Positions 14,046-27,202 of a stretch of 64,000 nucleotides of DNA are shown piece after piece. A program made the position numbers and the translations under genes. The stretch covers positions 36,227,631-36,291,630 of the forward strand of contig CM050652.1 in assembly GCA_027574665.1 (NCBI GenBank), written 5' to 3'. The DNA comes from Rhynochetos jubatus. Taxonomy: Eukaryota > Chordata > Aves > Eurypygiformes > Rhynochetidae. The stretch's first letter is position 1. Each line of letters begins with the position of its first letter. Under the pieces are notes generated by a model. It made no database searches. It worked only from the letters and a program-made list of their open reading frames with translations, and was not told the DNA's origin.

Positions 14046-15262
14046 GACCCCAAATCGCATGGCGGAAGTCAGGCCGCCCAAGGAAAACCTGCGCTACAGC
14101 AGTTTGTACAAGCTCGTGCATCTCTTTATTTAATGTTTCAGACCCTCCCTTCCCTTGACGTTATTAGAAGGATCATTTGTCTGTGTGCAGCTAATTTGCT
14201 GTTTTTCTCAGGCGATTTCCTCAAGGAAATATGCAAAATAGTATCGTTGTGGTTGGATTTTTTTCTGCTTTTAAAAATGTGAAGTTTTTTATAAATGTTG
14301 AAACCAACTTGATCCTTTATTATTAATCTCTCTTAAGTAACAACTCTTACCGTTGTTTTGGGCCCTGTTGGTCCCAGCACAAGCATATGCTGCAACAGTT
14401 ATTCTGGGGGAAGTGACCCAAGCATGTGGGTGAGCTGTCCTGTGAGAATAAATGGTGTAGAGGAGGAGACTAACCTTACAGCTCCACACAAGCCGCTGAC
14501 CTCTCGTCCAGAAGATTTAAGAGTATTACAGTAACTGATAGCATCAAGATTCCTTCTTTTAGGGGTATCTTGTAGCGAATGGTTCAAGCGATACCTCCCA
14601 TTGCTACCTGCATCACATCTCTGGCATCATCTAGATGTGAGCACAAGAAAGGAGCTATGAAATATGAGCTGTTCCACACAAAAATGTGCTCAGCTTTCAT
14701 GGGTGCATCAATCCTGTTGTACATTTAGTGATGCTCTATTTTGACCTAATAATGGCAATGCTATGGCTTTTGAATCCCCCCCTTTTTTTCCCCTAGAAGA
14801 AGCTTTGCAGCACTACCCTTTTATACCCTGTTTTTCTTGCCTGCAAGAATAAGATTTAGCTGCTGATAGGATTCTAAAAGGCTTGGGGGTAACAGTGAAT
14901 TAAACATTCCTCTTCCAGCTGCTGCTGTTCACAACACTTTTGACAGTTAAAATACATCACACATTCTCTTGTCTGTTTAATATAAACAATTAGTATTTTA
15001 AGTCCAGAATCAACCCCAAATAGGAGGATCCAGACAGGCAGTTCAGATAGGAAACTAAGCAGTGTCCTAAATTTATATAAAAGTAGTTTGCAGTCAGTAC
15101 AGTCTATACCTCACATACTGTCTACAGCAGCACATTAGCACAAGACTGTGCCAGTGGCTTGTCTTTTTGGGATGAAAGTTTCATTTTTCATCTCGAAATT
15201 ATTTTAGAACAACTTTTTCTCTGAAATTTTTAGTATGAAAAAGGCATCCAAGATGCAGTACT

Positions 15263-15277
15263 ACACACACACACACA
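15263..15277. repeat. (AC)n microsatellite, short
   Basis: About seven AC units in unique intronic sequence. It is a low-copy dinucleotide tract with no further context. Confidence 0.9.
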
Positions 15278-17419
15278 ATCAAAATTAGAATAAAGTATAT
15301 TGGTTTTCATATAATGAATTTCAGTATAATGAAACATTTCAGTTAACTCAAGACCAGTTTTGGAGGAACCCTGGTTTAAAGAGGTATTTCTTTTTTCTTT
15401 TTTTTTCCATTCTGGAATGAAGACATTTGAAATCACAACATTTACTGAAACAAACAAAAAAATCGGGCTTCTCCATAGGTTTACTTCTTTAAAGCTAGAG
15501 TAAATGTGAAGTAACAGAAGGGCTTTAATGCAAAATTAATTTTAGTATAGAAGCAACATTGCGAGAATAGCAGCAATCTTTGTAGTTTTAGGAATTCTAA
15601 CATGATCCCTGCAAAGTGCAGATTGCTAATATTTGTTTCCTAAATGAGAGAATTTGTAATAAAAAGGTTATGAACTGAAAAAGCTCCTTGCTCCTTATAA
15701 AAGGCACCCAGGACACAATACTACACATCTGTAAATGCCTTTTGTTTTGAGTCTAGACAATGCCTGGCTCTGTAATGTAAAGGAGATGATGATAGCATTC
15801 TGTATAATATTGCTTCACACAGCTGGTCTTCAAATTCTCTGTACCCAAAGTCAGGGCCTTTGTGGATGTGAGGATCTCTCTGGAGACCCCTCTGACACCT
15901 TTTCCATGTCAAAAGCTATGCATGTGCCCCATTGTGAAGCTGGACCAGGATTAGCTGTACCATTTAGGACTGAACCCTCTCTCTATCTACCAGCATGGAT
16001 AAAATATCTAATAGGAAGCATTTAGCCTCACTTCTGCATGCCAGGGAAGAAGCTATATTTTAGGTTATAAACTTTACATCAAGGACTGTCTTTCCTTGTG
16101 TTCCTTTGCAGTGATTAGTGGCCCAATCGTACCGGGCCCCGTAGGGTCTACCACAGTGCAAATGATGAATCATAAATAAATGACTTCTCAACTTTGCAAA
16201 AGGAAGGCAGGCAATTCATTTCTTTTAAATTGAGACTTCATCTGAAATTAAATAGTCCCCTCAGACCCACACAGCAGCTTCTGCAGCCATCAACTCAGTT
16301 TGCACCTTTAAAGAAAAAAAAGGAACAGGGCACAGGGAGTGAAAATGAAAACAGCTTCAGGTTGTTCAATTTCCTGTTTGTTTAAATTTGTCCGTCCTGA
16401 CATGCAGATTCATCACACTCCTTTCCTGGTGACTACTTCATTAGATTATTTTACTAAGTTATTCAGAGGGATTTTTATCTTCTGACTCATAAAATTCTTG
16501 TATTCCCCATAGAATTTCCTGTGTCTGACTGGAATTTTATGTCTTTGTAGTTTTAGCTGGACTCCTTGAAGAAGTTACTTTCTAAATGACTCTGCTTTTG
16601 AGGTCTCCAAATAGCATCTGAGGAGCCAGCTCAGAGCCCGATTCCTGCTTTTCAGGAAAACCGATCCATGCCAGAACTTCACCTCTTAAAATCGTAATCA
16701 GAATTTTTTTCTTTGTCTTTTTAAACTCTTCCTTTCTCAACAGTATTCCCCCTTGCTGCCCATGCCCTTTCCAGGTGTCCACTTCAGAATACTTTTGTCC
16801 AATTCCAAAAATGCACCCCGGTGCCTCAGAGTGCAGCCTGCAAGCCTGTCCCATCAGGTTTTCATCACTCACTTGCTATAAAGCAGAGAGCTAAGGTTAC
16901 GAGTATTATTGGACCGTTTAGCAGCTGATGAGAAATGCCTTTGTATATCCCTTCCCTGTCTTTTTTTAGTCCTTTCTGAGGAGGGTGAGAGCCAGGGTAG
17001 GCTGGAGCCCTGGTGTGTGCTTCTTTGAAGGGTTCAGTGAATTGAAAGTGATGCTTTTTTGACACACGTGAGCTCCAGAAATGGACTGGGGGCTTGTAGT
17101 GCCAACCCGCCGGCTTACACATGAGCTCTGTCTGCCTTCCTTTCCCTCCGTGCTGCTGGTCACTGATGCTCGGTGGCATCTTTGAGTGTCTTGGAACAGG
17201 AGGAAACAGACGGCAGAAGGGCACCATGTTCGTTTTCCAGAAATCTGGGTGAAAAGGCAGAAAAAAATGGTCACCTGTTCCTTTTTCAGTCTTTTCTCTT
17301 CTCCTGGATCGCGGTGTATGGCTGCGGATGGAGCTCCTAGATAGGCTTTCGAAGCACAGCTTTAAAGGAACCGGCAAGTGTATTTCTTTGTAAGGTTACT
17401 TTCCCCGAGTACATTTGCT

Positions 17420-17426
17420 TATAAAA
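17420..17426 (+). promoter_or_regulatory. TATA-box-like element upstream of the CpG block
   Basis: A perfect TATAAAA heptamer lies about 30 bases before the abrupt switch to very GC-rich, CpG-dense sequence at about 17455. That is the spacing expected between a TATA box and a transcription start. A strong splice-donor-like GTGAGT occurs downstream on the same strand at 18134. A TATAAAA by chance in AT-rich intron is common, so the call rests on its position next to the CpG block. Transcription is not shown. Confidence 0.35.
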
Positions 17427-17454
17427 TCAGCAGGTGGAGACAAGAACAAGGCTA

Positions 17455-17720
17455 TGCGCTGCCGCCGCTCCCGCCCGCGCCGCCGGGCTCTCCCGGGCTC
17501 CCCCCACCCTGAGGCGGCAGCCGGCGCCGAGGAACCCCCGGGCGGGCCTGGGCCGGCCGCCGCCCCCCTCCCGGGCAGGGCTTTCCCCACGGGCAGGGCA
17601 GCTCCCTGCGGCCGGAGTTCCTTCCCCCTCGCTGCCTTTCCGGACCCTTGGCTCAAACAGCCCTTCCGGAGGCAGCAAGAAAGGGGGAAGGCGGGACATG
17701 ACACATCTGCTTCCCCCTCA
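17455..17720. promoter_or_regulatory. CpG-island-like block inside the MSRB3 intron
   Basis: The sequence abruptly becomes GC-rich and CpG-dense. By hand count there are about 27 CpG dinucleotides between 17401 and 17700, of which about 18 fall in 17461-17580. Flanking intron has only a few per kilobase. In vertebrates, unmethylated CpG-dense blocks usually mark promoters or developmental regulatory elements. The long ORFs crossing this block on both strands are explained by low stop-codon frequency in GC-rich DNA, and none resembles a known protein. It could be an alternative MSRB3 first exon, a noncoding RNA promoter or an orphan CpG island. Confidence 0.6.
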
Positions 17721-17887
17721 GACAGACACCATGGCCTGCGTGCCCTTCCTCTCTCCTTCCTCTCCCTCCTCCCTTTCATTTGGGTTTCATTTGGGAGATG
17801 CCTGTTTTCGGTGTCCAGATGGTCCGAGCTGCCAGCATGCCCAACAGCTGGCCTACGTGGCGGGCTGGCTGCGCCCAGGCCTCTTGG

Positions 17888-17907
17888 GCCATCCTGAGCC
17901 ATCCTGA
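17888..17907. repeat. 10-bp tandem duplication
   Basis: The decamer 'gccatcctga' occurs twice in direct succession just downstream of the CpG-rich block. It is a minor local duplication. Confidence 0.8.
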
Positions 17908-20900
17908 GCTCTGGCGTGGGGTGATGGCCTGTGCCCCAGCAGTGTGGTCTGGACGTCTGCTCCACCTCAGGCTGGGACTCCTGAACGGCCCAGAGGAGAA
18001 AGAAAGTCCAGGGAAACACAAATATGACACAGCCCTCAGTGTTACAGGAGAGATCTATTTCTTTTCCAAGCCAATTACTTCTTTTTACGTATTCCTTCAC
18101 CTAGAATAGCGTAAAAGAAAACAAGACCCTGAAGTGAGTTGGGTGTTTGTAAGCTGGTATTATTTGTCTGCAAAACCATCTAGAGAGTATAATTGACTTC
18201 CACCGTGACCATTTGTACTGTGCCTAATTACACATGCTCTTGGCTGAGGTTGAAAATGACTTCCACGTCTGGAGCAATTTGTGTACGGTACATTTGTTTT
18301 GTTTAAATTATTTATTCAAGTAAAAAATACAATAGAAGGCTGATCCAGAAGAAAAAGATGAAATCCAAGAGGTGGTTATGTATGGAATAGCACAGGCATC
18401 TGAGCAAATGAGAGACCTGTGCTGGGCTGATGTGTGCAGAAGCCATGTTAGTGCTTGCCCAGTCTTTGGGTGAATCCAGAGGGAAGCCCAGCTTCCCTCA
18501 GTGGAGCATTAAAGGACAACAGCTCCTCATGAGGTCGTTTCTAAGCAGTTTGCTGTTTCTTTCCTTGGACTGTGTCACAGGCTTCATAGTATGACTGTGA
18601 AAAGTTTTCCTTTGAAATCTTTCTTGAAAGAAAATAGGGGGGTTAGCAGAAAGGGCATGCTTTGCTTTAGAAACCGTAACAGAAACCAAAACAGAAGGTG
18701 AACATTATAATCTGAAATGCAAACTTTTCCATTTCAATAGTTCCAGTTTTCAGAAGTCTTCAAAGTACAGCTGAAGTTTTCCACAGAAAACTTAAAGGAA
18801 AAGGAGTGTGTGGGAGTGTGTGTGCACATGTATATTGTTTTTGTCAGGCTTTTCTGTGAAGAAAGGTCTTTATTTTCTAGTCAGCATTATTACCTACCTC
18901 CTTTTGTTTGCATAAGAGGTTGTTAAAAAGATTTAAACCTCTCCCCCCCAAACCAACACTAAGTCCAAACAATCTAACCCCACAAATCATTCCTTTTTTG
19001 CTTCTTTTAGGATTTTCTGCAGTGCCTATAGCTGTTGCTTCCTTCTGCACATGACAACACGGTGTTCAACTGTCTGTTGTAGAGACAAAGTCTTAGGCAG
19101 AGGGCAATGTAAAGCTACCCTGGGTACCAGGTCCAAGAGGGGAGAAGTACTTCAGGACTCTTTGGATGAAGCTGCAATGTGTAGCTTCTGTACTTCCCAG
19201 GTGAAGGAGGGCTTCATGGCAAGGTCCCTTGCAGGGCTTCACAAGCTGTAGCTCATGATGACATGTTCCTGCACCAGGATGAAAATCTTGCTCTGGGAAT
19301 GTGTATGTTTTATGGACTAGCTTAGCAGATCAGCTGTAATATTAGGCAAAAAGGAGGGTTTTGCTCTCCACTGCTTCATGGTGGCATCAGAGGGAGCCAT
19401 ACCCCACCTTGCTGCAGAGTCATGTCCTGTGGCCAAGTGACCCTTACAACAGCGTCTCTGTCTTCACCTTGCTGTTCAGTACTCGGTCCTGTCAACCTTG
19501 GGCAGACATTGCCGTCTGCTAACTGCCGCAGTCTTGGCCTAAATCCTGACAAAAGCTTTCCTTGATGGCCAAGAAAATTATGTCCCTTCTTAGTTATTTG
19601 TGACCAAGTTCCCTCACCAAGACATCTCATTCAATATCTAAAGTAAACAGAAAAAAGGGGGGCTTTGTCTTTTTTTGGTTTTAATCAGTGTAATAACTCT
19701 TTCCCTTGTTTCAGAACTTTACAACTGCAATGAGAGCCTGTTTGTCCAGCTGTAATGAGGAGGGTGCTTGTCTGCTGGAGCACTCAGTGCTGGAGGCATG
19801 TTGCTCAGTAGAAGGAATATAACTGCAAAAGGAAGACAGTACAGGCTGCCTTTTTTTTCTGCGTTAAAAATACTTCTGTCAGAATTCCACCTCTGTAGTT
19901 TCAGTTTTAGTATGTAGCTGTGTTCAGGCTGTTCTTCACAAACTTATTTCCCAGACATGCATAACAATACTACAGGAAAATATTTCAACAAACAAATTGT
20001 GGATGTTCATTACTTGAAACACCCCATGACAAATTTTTCAAATATGTACTTCATCTGTGACTGCTGTTCGTTTCGGTGCCAGATGCTGATTATTCCAAGG
20101 TTGCATTTGCTGGTGGTTTGGTTTTTTTTTTACTTTCTCTGTGAACACACTGCATTAGGATTGCAATTTTGTCAAATCACTTCCATCGTAAGGCCTGCCA
20201 GCTCTGCTATCCTGATTTACTCGTCCTATATGAAAAGCTCCAGTTATTCTAGTGAATTGCACAGATAACTTACAGGTATACCCATTGCAAGATATTTTGC
20301 AGTGTCTACATTTGGTTTACCAATACTGCTTTTGGAAGGAAAACAAAAACATTCAAAGTGGAATGCTTTGGACTGAGGTTACTAGGTCAACAGTAAATTT
20401 TAAAAACTATTTGAGACGTTTCTTGATGGCACTTAAAAATTATAGCTCAAGGTTACACTGCTTCACATGATTCTGTTTGGTTCCTTTGATACTGAAGATC
20501 TACAACTGACTTATGTGTAAGATATATTTTTAAAAACATTAGCTGTGATTTAAAGTAACAAGAGACACTGTTCAGATGAGAGGAGAAACCCATCCGTTGG
20601 GAGGAAGCGAGTTAGGTTCAGTAGTTTTGTTGAACCTGAACCAAGAAAGAAACCATTAGTAACTCAATCTTTGTAAGAAGACTTGAGGAAGATCCCAGCT
20701 CCTGCCTACCTGTTGATTTTAGCAGCAGCCCCGGCGTTGGAGATGTCAGGAGGGTTTCAGAGGAAGGCTCTAAAACAGCCAGTTTGTATTTAGCCGTAAT
20801 TTAGAGCACAGTGGACAGACTGAGGAAGTGGCTAGGTCAATAGCAGGGTTTTGATACAGCTATTAATTGCTAAAGAGAGCAGGCCCCATGCTTTCATTGC

Positions 20901-22616
20901 TCAAGAGACATTGGGGCACTCTTGTTCTGAAAAATTCAGATGTCAAATAAAATTGTAGATGCGAAGTTTCAGATCTCCCTCAACAATAATTTTAAACAAA
21001 TATGACCTCCTCCCACTAACAAAGAAATAAATCTGGAGTGCATATGCTGTTTCATAGTAAGTTATTTTGATGCTCAGAGTGCCGTAGTGGAAGAAAACAA
21101 ATACCACCTTTATTTATGGCTTTCGCTTTTTTATTTCCCAAGTGAGAAATGTAAAAAATAAAACAGATGATGATTGTCTCAAACAGGCTGCTATTAGTAG
21201 TTCAGTTGGTTTGTAACATTCCCTTCCCACACTGCTCTGTCAAGGCGGTATTTGCCTGGTGTGGTAGCCCAACTTTGCGGTTGGAGACAGGTAGTGCGTT
21301 AGAGATAAGCTCTCTCTTTACTCTTCCTTCCGAAATTAAGCTTCTTTTTGTCTTTGTCTCCCCGCCCCCAACCTAGCTACCACTCCGACCCTCTGCAGGT
21401 TCTGCTGAAAACCAGTACCATGTTGTTCCTCTTGTATCTGCATGGTGCTGGAAAGGACCGACTGGTTTCTTTCCAGTGGGATACATATCTAATGTGAAGT
21501 TGTTTGCTGGTGAACAACAATGTTTCTGTGCCTGATTCTGTTTCAAGCTACATTTGAGTAAATTAAATGAACCCCCACTGAAAATAGTGTTACCTGATGA
21601 TAAAATATTTGTAAGTCAGAATATTTATTGTGCATTCATCATAATGGAGATATTATGAAAAATAACCCAGGATGTTAGACAAAAAAAGCCCTGCACAGGC
21701 ATTCTACATAATAGCAATGTGTCACTTTGTAGTTCTACATTAAACTTGTATGTGAGAAGTTACAGCTGTGGATGCCTGTGTCGTTCGGGCTCTGTTTCAA
21801 TAAACCTGTGAGAAAGAAAAAAGTGAAGGCCCTTCAGCTTTACAGCAGTTTCAAAGCAGAAGCTTTATTACCTTTTTTTAATCCTATACGCTTTATGTTT
21901 TTACACAGACATAGCTTCTCAGTGAAGATAAATGATGAGACTCTACCCTAAAAAGCCTTTGGGTTTTCATTAATCCGCATTAGGTTAAAAGGGAATCAGA
22001 ATTCTAAAAATACAGCACATCAGAGAAACAAGGTATTTTTCAGGTCAAGGTCCTCTTTTCCATCTGGTGCCATTTGGTAGTTCTAACATCTTCCATCTCC
22101 CCCTACTTCTCCATCTGTAAATAACTCACTGAAGTAAATGCTTGGAATAATTACAGCAAAGAATGATAAAATGCAGGTTGAACTTAATCTCTTTGGGATC
22201 TAAAATGAAAAACATAACCGCAGACATCACAGTTATTGAAAACCTGTGGAGGTCTCCAGTCGGCAGGTGTATGGAATGGGAATAATGTCAGAGCATTAGA
22301 TGCTTTGGGATTGCAATTGTGCTCTTCAAAAAAATGTCAAAAGAAATATTAGTTCAGGAGAGGGGAAAAAAATAGCCTAGCAGGGCTGATTTTCAAAAGC
22401 AGCCTGCCGTTTTGCTTCTGCAAATAATTATAGGCTCATATTTTAACGGTCAGATGTCTAAGTGCTTGCATCCATTTATTAGGAAGTTGGAGACCTAACT
22501 ACAACAAAATGTCTGCAAACTTGCAAAACTGGAAGGAGGTTTGAGATGCTTCTAAAATTGATCAATCAATCAACAGCTGGACTGCTTCCCAAAAGTTTAT
22601 GGGAACAAAATATTTC

Positions 22617-22631
22617 TTTTTTTTTTTTTTT
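22617..22631. repeat. T15 homopolymer
   Basis: A run of fifteen T bases in intronic sequence. There is no recognisable retrocopy body on the complementary strand next to it. Confidence 0.85.
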
Positions 22632-23823
22632 GCATGAGGTCAGCATTGCCGCAAGAAAAGAGTCCTGGAGTAGCGCAGGAGATAGATAAGGTGCTTCAGA
22701 ACTTCTGGGTGCACGTGACAGAAACAATCTACTCCTGCTGGGGTTTCCTGTCTCTCCCAGCAAGGCGCACAGGGGGCTGGACTGTAGGCACACTGCGTGC
22801 TGTCGCTGCCTTACTCGGGCATTACAACTACTTTGATTATCTCAGTTGAAGAAGGAGACAAAGTGTTTGCCAGCTGTCAGGGACTGCTGTGCACTGGCTA
22901 CCTGTGTTGTTGTGATACCCACCTTGTGCCAGCTGCCTGTATGGGTGCCCACTTCAGGCAGCTCGTTAGTAGTACGGGCTCAATCAGATACCCAGTGTAG
23001 GAGGGCTGAAAGTGAGAAAGAAGATGCGTCTTTTGAATGATTCGAAACACTGTGCCCAGGGCTGCAAAAGCAGCACCCAGCACAGGTTACCAAAGCCAAC
23101 ATTTCTCTTCCTCCCTGTTGGTCACTGTTGCTGCCTAGGGCAGTGCCAGGCCATCTCAGCTCTGCAGAAAGCGTTCTTTGATAGAGAGGCATGAACCGCT
23201 CTCTCCTCTTTGCCAGAATAGGGACCATTATGAAAAACAAAAGATTCGGTATTGGTGAGCGGGTGTGGGGTGAATTTCAGAAATGCTGTGCAGCTTTTAC
23301 AAAATATTTGGGGGATGTCTCAGAATGAGGAAGAACGGGACATGACTCAGTAGGTGTGACACCCAGCAGCATAAGATCCTTTCTGTTACTCATGCAGGAT
23401 GGAGTGGAAAAGATCTGTCAGTAATGTTCAGTTTACACATGGTTTTCTCTTAAGTACTTGACAGAAGAAAGTTTCATTGCTTTATTTAGTGTATTTGAGA
23501 TCCAAAAAAGGATGCTTGCTATATATCTGAGAAACCATTCATCTCTGGGGCTGGCTTATTAACATACCAGAAACTGGCCCTTAGGACATAGCGGCCTGAT
23601 TCCCATGTAAAGGGTCATCAGACTGAGCACAAACAAAACAGACTCTCATTTTGAATCCCTTTTATATCGCCAGTGTGATGCAGAGTGACTGTCAAAATAA
23701 GAATGAGCCCATTTTAAATGTCTGTAACATGATAAAAATTGCTGACCGTTACTGTGTCATGCTCTCCCTCAAACTAAACTTTACATTCAAGGATAAATGT
23801 ATTCACAAATCTTAGCTGCCGTT

Positions 23824-23841
23824 CACACACACACACACACA
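23824..23841. repeat. (CA)n microsatellite
   Basis: Nine CA units followed by A-rich sequence. It is a possible polymorphic marker with no other role visible. Confidence 0.9.
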
Positions 23842-26800
23842 AAATTGCGAATGTCATTTGAAGTTGTTCACTCATCTGGGAGACTCCCCCCACCCCTGTC
23901 TTGTCTCCTGCAATTACCCTTTGCCCCTTTTCCTCCAGCAGCTATTTCTTCCTAGCTGTTATGTTTTACCATCCGTCAAAAGACAGCAGCCCTGCTCCTG
24001 CTGCCCATCAGACGTGGTGAGCTGGGCCTGACAGAAAGCCATCCCCCAGGGGAGCGTCGAGTTTGCATCCAGTGCTCCGTCTCTGCAGCGCTAAGGGTTA
24101 CTGTTTCTCAGCTCAGCAGAAGAGGTCCAAAATGGTCTTCTTCCCCCCGGTTCCTGCAGAAGCACGCCCTTTCCAGGTAGCCTGGTAGCCTTCGAAGGCA
24201 GGCTGGAGACCTTAGTGCACGGCTGAGGGCACTCTGAAATGTAGGGCGGGTCAGCCATTTTGCAGCCCTACGGCAGGCCAGAGGCAGGCGCCCAGGAGGA
24301 CCGGAGTGGAGGAGCAGTGAAACAGGAGACGAAGTAGCCTGGGGCTTGCAAAGTGGAGGCCACTGGTGGGTCATTCATCAGTTACAAAGGCAGAAGGATT
24401 GTATGAAGAGTCCTCAGGTGTCTGGTTGGCTTTCTGTGTCACTGGGAGTTGCCTGAGGTGCAGGCAAGCAGGCTGCTTCTACAGCTTGTTCCTGGCAGCT
24501 TTTGAAGTAGAAAAAATGGCCAGAGAAGGCTTAGCAAAGTATCAAATGGGTTTTCCACTTCAGCTCAGGAGAGAGGAAATGAGACAGCAGAGGGGGATTG
24601 ATTTTCCTGGTGAGTTTGGCTCATCAACTCAATGAGCAGTTCACTTGTCTTCCTCTCAAGGTCAGCAGAGTGACAGTGTGTCTCACTGTGCCCTTCAGGA
24701 CCTTTTCTGCTGCAGGGTTTGCTCAGTTTTCAGTCAACCCTCATGGAGTTACTGGTTCGTCACAGTAGTGCTGGTTCCTGGCCTCCTGTGTCTCTCAAGA
24801 AGAGATGGCTTGACTGAGAGTTAAAAGTCCACACTGTGCGGGCACAGTCTGTTTCCTAGTCCCTGTCTTGGGGGCCATATGTAGCAGTGGTGGAGCCTTT
24901 GGAACATGTGTCACGTGTAGCATGAACTGACAGCCTAAACTGAAGTCACTCCAGTTGGGTACAAAGGCTACTTTAGGAGCAGCTTGCCTATTTATATAGG
25001 TTTCAGATGACTTCATTTTTTAAAAGTGCATGGAGTGCATCCAAAGCAAATAATTTTTCTGTGGTGAATGGGAAGACCAAAAGGAAAAGTCTGGAGAAAG
25101 GAGGATGGATGGTCTTTCTTTAATGTCAAAGCTGACATAAACACGTCTCCTCCAAACCCTTCTCACAAGATAATTTTCTCAGCAAGACACAGATTGCTTC
25201 AATCTCTGCATAGCAGCCTTTGAAGCTTCCCCTTTATTGCTGTTATGGAGGAGGCAGGCTTGTATTTGAGAATTTCTGCAGCACTGAAGTGTTCCTCCTC
25301 CAGAGGCTTTCACACAATCAGATAGTTGGTTGCTCCAAACAGGTCCCTCTTCGGAACTTCTTTGTCATCACATGAGGACAAACCGATATGTCTGTTTGAA
25401 AAATTACTGAATTAAAAAAAAACAAAAAACCCAAACTAAAAAGGCTTCATTAAAACATTCTGACCAGCTTTACGTAAGGCCTCAATTTTCGTTAGACAGG
25501 AGGCCCAGCTAAGAAGATGACGAATGGTGTTGGAAAGGAGCCACCAATTAGGAGACATCAATTTTTCTGGCAACAGGATAACCCCTTTTGCAAAACTTGT
25601 CATGTGTTTATTCCTTTTCTGTTTGTGAAGATATTTGTTTGGCAGGGATATTTTGCATGAGGGGAAGAATTTATAAATTGTTTTTTACGGTTGTCACTGC
25701 TGTGCTCTTTTGAGTTCCTGTCTTGTGGGATATTTTCCCTGTTCAGGGTTCTCGCTCCTCAGTCTGTCTGCTGTCTGTAACTCTTCCATCTGCAATACTT
25801 CGGGGGAAAAATATGACCCTACTTACTTCTGCAGTGAGTTCTGTGGTGGAAACACTTGTGATGGTAGTAGGCACCTTGGGAGCGCAGGACTTGGGGCTTG
25901 CAAAGCCTTCAGGTGGCAGGCTTAGGAATGCTACTATATGGGTGTTTCCAAAAGGAAGAGACATGCATTTCTTAAAAATTCATGCCTGTTATGCTTGCAT
26001 CCTAATATGTGTTTTTCCACGTTTAATGGTCTAAGATACAACTGAAGATATACAGTTTTTTTTCCAGTTACACACTTACTTTATCCACATGCAGAAAACT
26101 TGATGGCTTCTACATCTCCTTATATTGTATAGGAAATTTTACTCACTTCACTCGTGGAAAGCTGTATACATCCTTTATTCATCTGCATGCAGTGATTCAC
26201 AGCTGCTTCTGTGTTTCTTAGTAGCTTATAGAAAGTCATCTTATGAAATCATCAGTAACAAATGCTTAACAGATACTAGAAGAGAAAACAAGGAAGTTCT
26301 GCATACGTGGGCAAATATGTAATACACAGAGAGCAAGAGCTGCCTGTGCATGTTATATTTGGCAGGAGACTGAATGAGAAGGACAGTGGGATTTCAGCTG
26401 GGTACTGGTAGATGTTGACATGACCTTAAAGCCTATCAGGTTCTTATGTGGGAACCCAGCTTCAGGAAATGGAGCATATGATGGCAGGGTTTTGAGGGGT
26501 GGCTGAAAAGTTACAGCTGTGTAATGGGTATCTACTGGGACACTGAATAGACCTCTGTTGATGTTTACCTGTGTTGTGGGGGTGGGAGATTTGGCATGGA
26601 GTAGTTAAAGAGTGGAAAGTCACTATTTAGATGATAAGTGGCCATTACTGGTGTGTCAGGTATACACCTCATCATCCTCCGGTGGCAGGTCATGCTGCTC
26701 AGCGCTCAGCTAGCAGCTGTGTTGGATGTACATGTTAATGCGTGCAAGCATTTCATCCTGGATGCAGACCGCATGCAGACCATCTGCTAGTGTCTAATCT

Positions 26801-26927
26801 AGCCACAGGTATGACTTCACCTGTCCATGGCTGATATGAAACCCTCATCACTGTTTTGAAGTTAGACACAATAGTAGTCAAAGCTAGTGGCAGCTTAGTC
26901 CTTGCCTGCAAACAACTTTGTATTTAG

Positions 26928-26982
26928 GGGGGAAATTTTCCAAAGTACCTAAGTGATTTAGGATCCAAAATCTCCATTTCAG
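26928..26982. repeat. Possible relic of an old amniote interspersed repeat
   Basis: The segment contains 'ggaaattttccaaagtacc' followed by 'taagtgatttaggatcc'. This resembles the '(t)tttcaaaagtgcctaagtgacttagg' type of sequence that recurs in many bird, crocodile and turtle introns. The similarity is from memory and the copy is decayed, so the family is not named. It lies only about 120 bases upstream of an MSRB3 exon acceptor. Confidence 0.4.
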
Positions 26983-27104
26983 TTATTTCCAGGCTCTGGA
27001 GCGAAAAAAAACTTTTTTCAAAGTGTGATTCTGTCTTGCTTTTTACAAGGCCATCTACCATGAAGATGCCCTCTTTACTTACTTATCTTGTTCCTCTTTT
27101 CCAG

Positions 27105-27202
27105 GTTGGCCTTCCTTCTACGATGTGATCAGTCCCGATGCAATTACTTTCAACGATGATTTCTCCTATGGGATGCATCGGATTGAAATATCCTGCAGTC
27201 AG
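27105..27202 (+). CDS. MSRB3: MSRB3 penultimate coding exon (methionine-R-sulfoxide reductase B3)
   Basis: MSRB3 reduces methionine-R-sulfoxide residues in proteins back to methionine, acting in the ER and/or mitochondria depending on the N-terminal isoform. This exon is 98 bp: two bases completing a split Gly codon, then 32 codons. The translation begins (G)WPSF, the MsrB substrate-binding motif, continues through DDFSYGMHR, and ends SCSQ. The Cys codon at 27194-27196 is the first cysteine of the second zinc CxxC pair, whose partner is the first codon of the next exon. The splice sites are excellent: 'ttttccag' before the exon and 'CAG|gttagt' after it. The reading frame joins in phase to the last exon. 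Residues after WPSF (YDVISPD) differ from the mammalian form as I remember it, consistent with an avian orthologue. The annotated CDS is partial because upstream exons are outside the window or not detected. Confidence 0.96.

Larger units (their letters stand above)
1..27104 (+). other. MSRB3: MSRB3 upstream intron (partial, 3' part)
   Basis: This is the sequence upstream of the first recognisable MSRB3 exon in the window. It ends in a strong acceptor: a pyrimidine-rich tract from about 27071, then 'ttttccag' immediately before 27105. I looked for the exon that should precede it (encoding the first zinc CxxC and ending in the first base of a split Gly codon) and did not find it, so the intron probably starts upstream of the window. 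The many short ORFs show no recognisable domain and behave like chance ORFs. Contents I can support are one CR1 copy, simple repeats and a CpG/TATA block near 17.5 kb. The rest is ordinary AT-leaning unique sequence. Intron status is inference from the exon downstream. Confidence 0.7.

Noticed and set aside
16865..17377. A 170-codon minus-strand ORF
   Set aside because: No protein similarity is recognised and another minus-strand frame is also open over the same region.
17396..18100. A 234-codon ORF on the minus strand, with overlapping long ORFs on the plus strand
   Set aside because: It lies across the CpG-rich block, where stop codons are rare in all frames. Its product is low-complexity Gly/Ala/Pro/Arg with no recognisable domain.
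21795..21825. 'tttcaataaacctgtgag' as a transcript end
   Set aside because: Only the hexamer is present. There is no convincing GU/U-rich downstream element and no gene upstream.
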